Shown in pieces: positions 8,572 to 15,703 of a stretch of DNA of 64,000 nt. The stretch spans positions 62,001 through 126,000 of the forward strand of contig NZ_JACHGE010000006.1 of the NCBI RefSeq assembly GCF_014202225.1, in the 5' to 3' direction. This DNA is from Algibacter amylolyticus. Lineage in GTDB: Bacteria; Bacteroidota; Bacteroidia; Flavobacteriales; Flavobacteriaceae. Each line of letters begins with the position of its first letter. Position 1 is the stretch's first letter. The notes beneath the pieces were generated by a model. It was not told the origin of the DNA and ran no database searches. It saw only the letters and a list, made by a program, of their open reading frames with translations. Both the position numbers and the translations under genes were made by a program.

Positions 8572-8844
8572 ATGAACAAAACAGATTTAATCGACGCAAT
8601 GGCAGAACACGCTGGAATTACTAAAGCAGCTGCTAAAAAAGCTTTAGAATGTGCAATTATTGAAATAGAAGGTGCTTTACAAAAAGGTAACAGAGTTTCT
8701 TTAGTAGGTTTTGGATCTTGGTCAGTTTCTAAAAGAGCTGCTAGAGAAGGAAGAAATCCTCAAACTGGTGCTACAATCAAAATAAAAGCTAAAAACGTTG
8801 TAAAGTTTAAAGCTGGATCTGATTTATCTAGTGCAGTAAACTAA
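8572..8844 (+). CDS. HU family DNA-binding protein
   Basis: A 90-residue histone-like protein that bends and compacts DNA as a dimer. The sequence begins MNKTDLIDAMAEHAGITKAA, and the DNA-binding arm contains the family signature GFGSWSVSKRAAREGRNPQTG near residues 47-67. Length and motif order match bacterial HU throughout. It has its own promoter (8488-8517) and a strong terminator directly downstream (8869-8899), so it is probably monocistronic. The symbol hup is not given because flavobacteria often encode several HU paralogues. Confidence 0.95.
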   Translation: MNKTDLIDAMAEHAGITKAAAKKALECAIIEIEGALQKGNRVSLVGFGSWSVSKRAAREGRNPQTGATIKIKAKNVVKFKAGSDLSSAVN

Positions 8845-8868
8845 TTATTTACTTCTTAGTAAAAAAAC

Positions 8869-8899
8869 AAGCTTCCATTTTTTTGGAGGCTTTTTTTTT
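8869..8899 (+). terminator. Rho-independent terminator of the HU gene
   Basis: The hairpin AAGCTTCCA/TGGAGGCTT (one G-T pair) with a T-rich loop is followed by an uninterrupted T run at 8891-8899. It lies 25 bp after the HU stop codon. Confidence 0.85.
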
Positions 8900-8965
8900 A
8901 TATTGCCATTAAGAGTTGCATTTTAAATAAATAAATCTTAGATTTAATTATTAATTGCTCAAAAT

Positions 8966-9526
8966 ATGGTTACAACAAAGCCCAAAAAAGGAGATCTATT
9001 AATTGCGGAACCTGCAATAATTGGCGATGTTTCATTTAATCGTTCCATAGTACTCCTTGCAGACCACTCAGATGAAGGTTCAATAGGATTTATACTTAAC
9101 AAACCCTTAGAATATAATATAAACGATCTTATACCTGAGGTGGAAGCTACGTTTAAGGTATACAATGGCGGCCCTGTTGAACAAGATAACCTTTACTTTA
9201 TTCATAAAATACCACATTTAATTCCTAATAGTATTGAAATTTCGTTAGGTATTTATTGGGGTGGAGATTTTACTAAAGTTGCCGAACTTATTAAGAATGA
9301 TACTATAAAAGAAAATGACATTAAGTTTTTTCTGGGGTATTCTGGATGGGAAACTAGCCAGTTAGTTAATGAACTAAAAGCCAACTCGTGGGTAGTATCC
9401 AAAAACACCTATGAAAAGAACATTATAGAAAAAGATTATGAAAGTTTTTGGAAAGAAAAAATGTTAGAATTTGGTGGTGAATATAGTATTTGGTCTAATG
9501 CACCAGAAAACCCAAGTTACAATTAA
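8966..9526 (+). CDS. YqgE/AlgH family protein
   Basis: A 186-residue cytoplasmic protein of the YqgE/AlgH (DUF179) family. The N-terminal signature KGDLLIAEPAIIGDVSFNRSIVLL spans about residues 8-31, followed by GFILNKPL near 47-54 and YNGGPVEQDNLYFIH near 77-91. The C-terminal part has FFLGYSGWETSQLVNEL, also typical. The function is unclear: the name AlgH comes from alginate regulation in Pseudomonas and is not direct evidence here. It is transcribed towards the convergent aminotransferase gene, leaving a 31-bp gap with no obvious terminator. Confidence 0.9.
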   Translation: MVTTKPKKGDLLIAEPAIIGDVSFNRSIVLLADHSDEGSIGFILNKPLEYNINDLIPEVEATFKVYNGGPVEQDNLYFIHKIPHLIPNSIEISLGIYWGGDFTKVAELIKNDTIKENDIKFFLGYSGWETSQLVNELKANSWVVSKNTYEKNIIEKDYESFWKEKMLEFGGEYSIWSNAPENPSYN

Positions 9527-9557
9527 TAATTCAACTTCTGTTTAGCCTAATATAGGA

Positions 9558-10400
9558 CTAACCCAATCTTATCTTTACATTTAATTTTTGCAGTAATAGC
9601 TTAGCTATCGCATTATCATAACTTTTTTTCCTGTATTTACTAACCGGTTGTATGCCTGTAATAACGTTGGTAATTAACATTTCGTCTGCTTTTTGAATTT
9701 CGAATGGCGAGATAGAATCTTCTTCCAATTGGTAATCCGGTAATGTTTTAATTATATTAATTAGTTGTGTACGCATAACTCCTTTTAAACAGCCATCGGC
9801 TAATGGTGGTGTTTTAATGGTATTGCCTTTTACTAAAAACACATTGCCATTTAAAGCTTCTACCACATGTTTGTTTGTATTAACTAATAAGCAGTTGTTT
9901 AAATTGTTTTCCTGGGCATAAATGCTTCCTACTACGTTAAGCGCCTTATTATTCGTTTTTAGCGTAGATAACAAACTAGGTGACACGTAATAATCTTTAA
10001 ACAAATCGACTTCGTAAAACGCGTCGTTTAACAAGTAAAAGTTTTCTGAAAGTGGTTTTACAGAAATTATAAAACTTACATTTGAGGTGCTTGGTGTATA
10101 AAGCCCGCCTTCGTTTCTATGCACTTGTAATTTTACTCGTGCTGTTACTTTTAATTGACTGTTAGCCTCTAAGGTTTTAAGAATTTCGGCTTCTAAAAAT
10201 TCCATGGTAAAACTCATAGGTATTTCCATACGCATAATACGCATAGATGCCATTAACCTAAAGTAATGGTCTTCCCAAAATAATATTTTACCACTTACTA
10301 CCTTTATTGTTTCGAAAAGTGCATCACCATAAGCATACCCTCTATTTTGAATTGAAAGTATTGTGTTGTTCTCTGAAACTGTTCCGTTAAAATTTATCAT
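9558..10400 (-). CDS. Class IV aminotransferase (aminodeoxychorismate lyase / branched-chain aminotransferase-like)
   Basis: A 280-residue PLP-dependent fold-type IV enzyme. The N-terminal RGYAYGDALFETI (residues 20-32) and the PLP-lysine segment LLSTLKTNNKALNV with Lys148 are diagnostic. The C-terminal cofactor region contains LADGCLKGVMR and ADEMLITNVITGI. Candidate activities are 4-amino-4-deoxychorismate lyase (folate synthesis) or a D-/branched-chain amino acid transaminase, and sequence alone does not decide. It lies downstream of the START-like gene, but a strong hairpin at 10516-10549 separates the two, so it probably has its own promoter near 10400-10500. Confidence 0.87.
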   Translation of the reverse strand: MINFNGTVSENNTILSIQNRGYAYGDALFETIKVVSGKILFWEDHYFRLMASMRIMRMEIPMSFTMEFLEAEILKTLEANSQLKVTARVKLQVHRNEGGLYTPSTSNVSFIISVKPLSENFYLLNDAFYEVDLFKDYYVSPSLLSTLKTNNKALNVVGSIYAQENNLNNCLLVNTNKHVVEALNGNVFLVKGNTIKTPPLADGCLKGVMRTQLINIIKTLPDYQLEEDSISPFEIQKADEMLITNVITGIQPVSKYRKKSYDNAIAKLLLQKLNVKIRLG

Positions 10401-10515
10401 AAAAAGAAATTATGTCTACCTTATTTTAAAAGCGCCACAAATATAAATAAAATAGCTTGGGGCAATCCCACGAAGTCTTAAAATATATAAAAAACAATAG
10501 CTAGTTTATAAAACG

Positions 10516-10549
10516 AAAAAACCTCGAAGCAAAGGCTTCGAGGTTTTTC
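10516..10549. terminator. Bidirectional rho-independent terminator
   Basis: A perfect stem, ACCTCGAAGC (10521-10530) / GCTTCGAGGT (10535-10544), with the 4-nt loop AAAG. It is flanked by an A tract on one side and a T tract on the other, so it can terminate in both directions. It serves at least the START-like gene ending at 10577. Confidence 0.85.
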
Positions 10550-10576
10550 TATTTATTTTTAAATACAATCTATTTA

Positions 10577-10972
10577 TTAAGCAGAACCTAACACTTGCTT
10601 TAAGCTAGAAATCTGATTGGTCCATAACATTTTAGACTCATCGACCTCATCATCATCATCGGCAAAATCTGTAATCATTAATGAGACATCTTTAGTAATT
10701 TCGTCAACTTGAATTCTAATTTCAAAATAGCAAGATGATCCGTCTTCTTCATCTTCTATCCATCTGAATTTAACACGTTCGCCGCTTTTTTTATTTAGTA
10801 ACTTAGCTTGCTCTTCACTATCATCCCAAATAAAGGTAAACAATTCACCACGAGAGTTTACATTATCTGAAAACCACTCGGATAAACCTGAAGGCGTTGA
10901 GATATATTGATATAATAATTGTGGAGAAGCTTGAATAGGAAACTCTATTTCAAATTTAACTTTATCGTCCAT
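10577..10972 (-). CDS. START-like domain protein (SRPBCC fold)
   Basis: A 131-residue acidic protein without export signal. The order beta strand, YISTPSGLSEWFSDNVNSRG, FTFIWDDSEEQAKLL, RFKW-like strand (KFRWIEDEED) is that of the Bacteroidota START-like/AHSA1-like family with a helix-grip ligand-binding cavity. The ligand is unknown. The gene commonly neighbours the class IV aminotransferase in flavobacteria. An acidic low-complexity stretch (DDDDEVDES, near 105-113) precedes the C-terminal helix. Confidence 0.85.
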   Translation of the reverse strand: MDDKVKFEIEFPIQASPQLLYQYISTPSGLSEWFSDNVNSRGELFTFIWDDSEEQAKLLNKKSGERVKFRWIEDEEDGSSCYFEIRIQVDEITKDVSLMITDFADDDDEVDESKMLWTNQISSLKQVLGSA

Positions 10973-11060
10973 TATTTATGTTTAATATTATTGATGCTCA
11001 ATATATACATAAATTGATAAGTTAAGCAAGAAAAATTAATAATAATTTCTTCAAGTTCTG

Positions 11061-11091
11061 TTTGCGTAGTACAATTTTGTTTTTATATTTG
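11061..11091 (+). promoter_or_regulatory. Promoter of the tRNA gene
   Basis: TTTG at 11061-11064, a 19-bp spacer and TATATTTG at 11084-11091 give a near-ideal Bacteroidota promoter, 14 bp before the tRNA. Confidence 0.75.
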
Positions 11092-11105
11092 CAGCCTTAA
11101 ATTAT

Positions 11106-11179
11106 GGCGAGGTAGCTCAGCTGGTTAGAGCGTCGGATTCATAACTCGGAGGTCGCGGGATCGTGCCCCGCTCTCGCTA
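11106..11179 (+). tRNA. tRNA-Met (anticodon CAT), unusual T-loop
   Basis: A 74-nt cloverleaf: acceptor GGCGAGG (11106-11112) with TCTCGCT (11172-11178), D arm GCTC...GAGC, anticodon loop TTCATAA with CAT at 11140-11142, and T stem GCGGG/CCCGC. CCA is not encoded. The D arm and lack of initiator features suggest elongator Met, or an Ile2 tRNA that needs lysidine. Oddities: the T-loop reads ATCGTGC instead of the near-universal TTCRANN, so the T54-A58 pair is reversed, and the anticodon stem has an A-C mismatch next to the loop plus two G-T pairs. Promoter and terminator are intact, so it is transcribed, but full function is uncertain. Confidence 0.85.
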
Positions 11180-11194
11180 CAAGGTATTAAAAGG

Positions 11195-11222
11195 AAAAGC
11201 TGAAGATTCGTCTTCAGCTTTT
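11195..11222 (+). terminator. Rho-independent terminator after the tRNA
   Basis: A perfect 12-bp stem, AAAAGCTGAAGA (11195-11206) / TCTTCAGCTTTT (11211-11222), closes a stable TTCG tetraloop and continues into a T run. Confidence 0.88.
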
Positions 11223-11332
11223 TTATTATAGGTACAACAAATGCCCTTTTTTTAGTCCTTATTATATTTAATTCCATAAGACATCAAATGATATTAAAAC
11301 TTATTATTACTTTTTAAAAGTTCTTCGGAATA

Positions 11333-11632
11333 TTAAAAATTTGCAGGTAATCCACCAGTATGCCAAAAGAGCACATTAGAGTTTTTTTCAATTTTGTTAT
11401 TTTGAAGGTGGTCTAGTATTCCTTAAAACGTTCTTCCAGAATACACAGGGTCTAATAAAATGGCTTCAGTTTGTGCTAATTGTTTTATGGCCGACTTTTC
11501 GTTTTGAGTAATTACTCCATATCCAGGGCCATCATAATCTCTAATAATTATTGCATCTTTTATTGAGTATCTTTTTTTAATATATTTCTTTATGACCATT
11601 AAAAAAGAAGCTAAAAGGCCACGATACTTCAA
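11333..11632 (-). pseudogene. PLP-dependent deaminase/D-cysteine desulfhydrase, C-terminal fragment
   Basis: Only the last ~100 codons of an ACC deaminase/D-cysteine desulfhydrase-type enzyme remain. The reading frame shows DGPGYGV, then ILLDPVYSGRTF, an in-frame TAA at 11423-11425, and in the same frame GILDHLQNNK...NVLFWHTGGLPANF to a stop at 11333-11335. DPVY(T/S)G and LFWHTGG are hallmark C-terminal motifs of the family. The N-terminal two-thirds, including the PLP lysine, are absent; the 5' side runs into a LuxR-type remnant on the other strand. It is clearly non-functional. Confidence 0.85.
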
Positions 11633-12007
11633 AATTCAAACTTACCTAGTCCTTACTGCTATATTATCAATAATTCTATTACCGTTACTAACCTATTTTG
11701 GAGATTTCCGACCTATTACTCAGCCCTTAGTGTCTTTGGCTTTTTTTTAGTTACGGTAATGGAAATTAACAGCTATTTATACCGGTTAAAAAACACGTAT
11801 ATCCTAAAACGAAATATTGCAAAAGAATATAATTTAACGAATCGAGAGATTAAAATTGCTATTCAAATTATTAAGTGTGATAATTAAAAGAAAATATCCA
11901 AAAATATGTTTACTTCATATGGCACAGTTCGCAAACATGCATCTAATATTTTTATAAAGTCTAATGTTACCTATAAAGAGGCTTTTGTAAAAAAGTTTAA
12001 AAGTTAA
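11592..12007 (+). pseudogene. LuxR-type transcriptional regulator remnant (frameshift and stop)
   Basis: A membrane-anchored LuxR-type protein broken in two places. From ATG 11592 the frame encodes a basic start and a hydrophobic segment (YLVLTAILSIILLPLL), then hits TAG inside a run of eight T. One extra T would continue into LVTVMEINSYLYRLK, a linker, and the HTH_LuxR pattern LTNREIKIAIQIIK. A second lesion is an in-frame TAA (11885-11887), after which the same frame gives KKISKNMFTSYGTVRKHASN and IFIKSNV, the recognition helix of LuxR proteins. The family is recognisable from the HTH; the rest is unassigned. Confidence 0.75.
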
Positions 12008-12009
12008 AA

Positions 12010-12035
12010 AGTATGTGAACAAAAGTTCACATACT
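12010..12035 (-). terminator. Probable terminator of the GH3-ending transcript
   Basis: A perfect 11-bp stem, AGTATGTGAAC/GTTCACATACT, with loop AAAA (12021-12024 on the plus strand). On the minus strand it is followed by TTTTTAACTTTT. It lies 155 bp past the GH3 stop codon. Confidence 0.6.
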
Positions 12036-12134
12036 AAATACACAGATAAAATTTTGATTCTATTATAATTTTTAACATCTTAGAAATAAAATGAAATAGT
12101 AAGTCCCTAAAAAAATATAAACCAAATAGCTAGT

Positions 12135-12170
12135 AAATAACTAAAATTTCAAATACAATTTTAGTTATTT
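12135..12170 (-). terminator. AT-rich hairpin directly after the GH3 gene
   Basis: A perfect 14-bp inverted repeat, AAATAACTAAAATT (12135-12148) / AATTTTAGTTATTT (12157-12170), with an 8-nt loop, 20 bp beyond the GH3 stop. It is AT-only at the ends, so it is weak as a terminator alone; it may protect the 3' end of the mRNA or assist the hairpin at 12010-12035. Confidence 0.45.
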
Positions 12171-12189
12171 AATAGAGTAACAGTTAAGG

Positions 12190-14325
12190 TTAGTCTAAAC
12201 TTATAATTTCTTGATTAGTTATTTGGCGTGAAGATGTTCCAACAGATAGTATAAACTTTCCTTCCTCAATTTTCCAATCATGAGTTTGTACATCCCAAAA
12301 AGAAAAGGCTTCATTTGTTAAATTAAAAGAAAAAGCTTTACTCTCATTAGGTGCTAATTTAATTTTATCGAAAGCTTTTAATTCCTTATTAGGCCTGATA
12401 ACTGAACTTTGAAGATCTCCTACATATATTTGTACTACCTCACTTCCATTAGTTGAACCTGTGTTAGTTACTACCCCTTTTATATTTATTTGAGGATTAT
12501 TTTTATTTGAATTAATTACTTGAATTTCAAAATCTGTAATTTTAAATGTAGTGTAACTTAAACCAAATCCAAATTCATAAGCTGGTGTAATTCCTTTGGT
12601 ATCGAACCATCTATATCCCATTAATACGCCCTCTTTATAATCCATATCATATCCATGCAAAACCGAACGTTCTTCTGGTATAAAAGAAGCTTTAAGCGGA
12701 GCAGGGTCTACAATTGCACGAGGTGGCCATGTCTCTAAAGTGTGCGCTCCATAATCATTTAACTGCTTAGCCATTGTAAAACTAAGCTTCCCTCCTGGGT
12801 TGGCTTTACCACTTAAAATATGGGCAATGGCAGAACCTGTAGATTGTCCAGAATACCATGCACATAAAATAGCATCGACATCTCTTTCCCAAGTTTGAGT
12901 TTCAAAAGTACTAGCAGACTGAACTATAACAGCTGTATTAAAAATAGCACTCCACTTTTTTATTAAATTATTTTGATTATTACGTAATGAAATGCTTTTC
13001 ATATCATGACCTTCGCTGCCTTGTTGACCTTCTGCAAAATATAAAACTGGATAGTTAAAATTTTTATATTGATTAAGTTCTTTTTGATTAAAGTCTTCTA
13101 GACTTTTAACCTCTATTAGCCTGTCCTTACCAAACATATTTATTAAACCTTGTAGTGGTGTTATAGAAAATTCTGAATCCACTTTGCTCGACCCTTTGCC
13201 AAAAGCTACACGTTTTAAGGCTGGTCCGGTTACAATTATTTTGCTCACCTTTTTAGCGTTTATAGGCAGAAAATTATTATTGTTTTTTAATAATACCATA
13301 CCTTCAATTGCAGATTCTAAAGCCGCTTTTTTATGTTCTGGCGTATTAACTTTATTTAATTCTGACCTTTCATTATTATTTAATAACCCGGTGCGTTCGT
13401 AAAGTTTTAATATTCTAAAAACTCGTTCATTTAATTCATTTTCGTGAATTTCACCATCCCTTACTAATTGTAATAAATCTCCATTACCGTATACATAAGC
13501 ACAAAAGCCCATACTCATATCTAACCCCCCTTTAAAACTAAGTAAAGGAGAATAAGCGGCTCTCCAATCACTTACAACTACACCATCATAATTTAATTGC
13601 CCCCTTAAAATATCATTCAAAATTATATCATTTTCAGCTACGTGTTTACCATTAACAAGGTTGTTACCAGCCATAATAGTCCAAACATTAGTTTCTTTAA
13701 TAATTTTTTCAAAAGGCAACATATGTATTTCTCTTAAGGTCCTTTCGTCTAAATTAGAACTAATAAAATGTCTTAAGCCATCTATATCGTTAGCTACAAA
13801 GTGTTTTGCACAACCCGCAATATTATGTTTTTGTAATTCATCAATATAAACATTAGCAAGTGTTCCTGTTAAATAAGGGTCTTCGCCCATATATTCAAAG
13901 TTTCTACCTCCTAATGGTGATCGCATTAGGTTTACTCCAGGGCCAAATAAAACTTGCTTATCCAAAGAAACCATTTCATTAGCTAAAACATTAGCATATT
14001 TTCTAACTGCTTCAGTATCCCAAGTACAAGATAGTGCAAGCGTAGATGGTAGCGAAGTTGTTGCTTGATTTTCATCAAAATCTCTTAACCCTACAGGACC
14101 GTCAAGCATTTTAATTGTTGGTATATTTAATCTAGGAATACCTCCGCTTTCAAAACGAAGAGGAATACTATCTGAAATAAAACCATGTACGAGGCTTACT
14201 TTTTCCTCTAATGTTAATTGATTAATTATATTATTTATAACATCATCTTTTTTAGTATTAGTCTGTCCCCAGCTTAAGCAAGAAAAAGTTATTAATAATG
14301 TGAGAATAATTTTATTGTTGGTCAT
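12190..14325 (-). CDS. Glycoside hydrolase family 3 protein
   Basis: A 711-residue exported enzyme with signal peptide (MTNNKIILTLLITFSCLSWG, cleaved near residue 20). GH3 enzymes are retaining exo-glycosidases, mostly beta-glucosidases or beta-xylosidases. The N-terminal barrel has KMLDGPVGLR, RSPLGGRNFEYMGEDPYLTG and the nucleophile segment VVSDWRAAY with Asp253. The C-terminal alpha/beta sandwich and a fibronectin III-like domain (GVVTNTGSTNGSEVVQIYVGD) follow. No T9SS tail or lipobox is seen, so it is probably periplasmic. It is the last gene of block A, 40 bp after the PHP gene. In context it should release a neutral beta-linked sugar; the exact substrate is unknown. Confidence 0.92.
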   Translation of the reverse strand: MTNNKIILTLLITFSCLSWGQTNTKKDDVINNIINQLTLEEKVSLVHGFISDSIPLRFESGGIPRLNIPTIKMLDGPVGLRDFDENQATTSLPSTLALSCTWDTEAVRKYANVLANEMVSLDKQVLFGPGVNLMRSPLGGRNFEYMGEDPYLTGTLANVYIDELQKHNIAGCAKHFVANDIDGLRHFISSNLDERTLREIHMLPFEKIIKETNVWTIMAGNNLVNGKHVAENDIILNDILRGQLNYDGVVVSDWRAAYSPLLSFKGGLDMSMGFCAYVYGNGDLLQLVRDGEIHENELNERVFRILKLYERTGLLNNNERSELNKVNTPEHKKAALESAIEGMVLLKNNNNFLPINAKKVSKIIVTGPALKRVAFGKGSSKVDSEFSITPLQGLINMFGKDRLIEVKSLEDFNQKELNQYKNFNYPVLYFAEGQQGSEGHDMKSISLRNNQNNLIKKWSAIFNTAVIVQSASTFETQTWERDVDAILCAWYSGQSTGSAIAHILSGKANPGGKLSFTMAKQLNDYGAHTLETWPPRAIVDPAPLKASFIPEERSVLHGYDMDYKEGVLMGYRWFDTKGITPAYEFGFGLSYTTFKITDFEIQVINSNKNNPQINIKGVVTNTGSTNGSEVVQIYVGDLQSSVIRPNKELKAFDKIKLAPNESKAFSFNLTNEAFSFWDVQTHDWKIEEGKFILSVGTSSRQITNQEIISLD

Positions 14326-14365
14326 TTTATATATGATTTTGAAGTGCGTAAATCTTTTTTTAGTA

Positions 14366-15595
14366 TTAATCTAAAATCCATACTGGTGCTAACCAAGATA
14401 CGGGTGAAACATTATTGTTACTAGGATTGGGATTATCCCAAACTTGAATAAACAAATACGAATCGATTTCTTTATTTTTAACTGAAATATTCCAATAATT
14501 TTTATGCTTTAAATTTTCCGATTTAATAGACTTTATTACTTTTCCATGATGCGTTACTAAATCTATTTGAGATATTTTATCACTATTATCATTTATATCT
14601 GGGTCATTAATATAAATTTTTAAATTATATAGGTTTGATTGCTTAATAGTACTCCCCATAACTGAATCGTTTACAGAATAACGACACTCCAAGTTTTTGT
14701 CAAAAGAGGCATAAGTCCTTCTCTTTCGCATAGCTGTTAAAATATCTCTTGGTGAATTATTTTCAGCCAAAACAAAAGTTCTTGATTGTGCTTCTGGAAT
14801 TTCTGTATAATTATGATTATCGATACCCGCAACAGGAGATACCTTCCACCCCTTATCTAAAGCATTAATAAAACCATCATATTTAGGTTTTTTGTTGTTT
14901 ATTATTTCCAATAACGTTATTAATTCAGTAATCTCATCATCACGATATGCCCAGTTATTAAATTGATCTTTATTTGGGTGATTGAAGGTTACTACTACAG
15001 GGTTTCCTGTTGTTAAGTTTTTAGGATTCTCTTTAAGCCAATTATAAAAATATGGAATATCAATTCCTGGACGTATCGCATTAATATAAGAAGACGAGCC
15101 AATTACATTATAATGACCTCTACCATTATTGCTATCATTTTCTGAATGTTCAACCCCCATAAACGCCGAGAAATTATTTTTAGAAGCTATTTCAGCCTGT
15201 TTTTTAGCAATTGCCCATGACGAATTATTTGTAGCATTAGGAAAAAATGCTTCTTCTTGTGAATGATCTGTAACACAATAAAAATCGTAATTGGCCTTAA
15301 TAGCCTCTTCATAATGTTTTTCGGGTAAACCTTGAAACAGGTCCCAGTTTTCTTTTAACTCCTTGTTTTTAGGTCGACTTAAAAAAAGTGAATCTGTAAA
15401 CAAGACCTTGTCGCCTTTTACAAAACCCGAACTACGTTTTAAATGACCTCCATGAGAATAGGATAATATAGAATGAGCATGGGTGTTACCATTAAAAGCT
15501 TTTAAATTTTTAAATGGTATTTCTTGCACTTGACCAATTATTGAACAACAATGTAAATAAAGAAAAATACAAAATAAGGCTTTCATTTTTTTCAT
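14366..15595 (-). CDS. Exported PHP-domain metal-dependent hydrolase
   Basis: A protein of 409 residues from ATG 15595; this start places a signal peptide (MKKMKALFCIFLYLHCCSII) at the N-terminus, while an upstream ATG at 15634 would add 13 polar residues. Metal-binding motifs of the PHP superfamily are visible in order: NTHAHS, VTDHSQEE, GVEHSEND...GHYNVIG, VTFNHPN and AGIDNHNY. The C-terminal ~90 residues are a beta domain (YNLKIYINDPDINDNSDKI). The arrangement is that of CehA/McbA-like PHP proteins, which hydrolyse phosphoesters or related bonds. Its role in glycan use is unknown. A nearby gene (35729-37570) appears to carry a PHP-like tail, so the domain recurs in this locus. Confidence 0.8.
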   Translation of the reverse strand: MKKMKALFCIFLYLHCCSIIGQVQEIPFKNLKAFNGNTHAHSILSYSHGGHLKRSSGFVKGDKVLFTDSLFLSRPKNKELKENWDLFQGLPEKHYEEAIKANYDFYCVTDHSQEEAFFPNATNNSSWAIAKKQAEIASKNNFSAFMGVEHSENDSNNGRGHYNVIGSSSYINAIRPGIDIPYFYNWLKENPKNLTTGNPVVVTFNHPNKDQFNNWAYRDDEITELITLLEIINNKKPKYDGFINALDKGWKVSPVAGIDNHNYTEIPEAQSRTFVLAENNSPRDILTAMRKRRTYASFDKNLECRYSVNDSVMGSTIKQSNLYNLKIYINDPDINDNSDKISQIDLVTHHGKVIKSIKSENLKHKNYWNISVKNKEIDSYLFIQVWDNPNPSNNNVSPVSWLAPVWILD

Positions 15596-15703
15596 AATTA
15601 ATTTATTCCATTTAACTGTAGTGTTACATATCATAATATAAGAGTAAACATAAGTGCTATATTTTATAACAACGACTATGGTGTTTGTTTTTAAGTATTA
15701 ATA

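Noticed and set aside
11106-11640. The tRNA-Met as an attachment site of an integrative element
   Set aside because: No integrase gene and no repeated tRNA 3' segment were found within the window; kept only as a possible test in a finding.
11592-11755. Programmed frameshifting or phase variation at the T8 run of the LuxR-type gene
   Set aside because: A further in-frame stop at 11885-11887 would still break the HTH, so gene decay is the simpler explanation.
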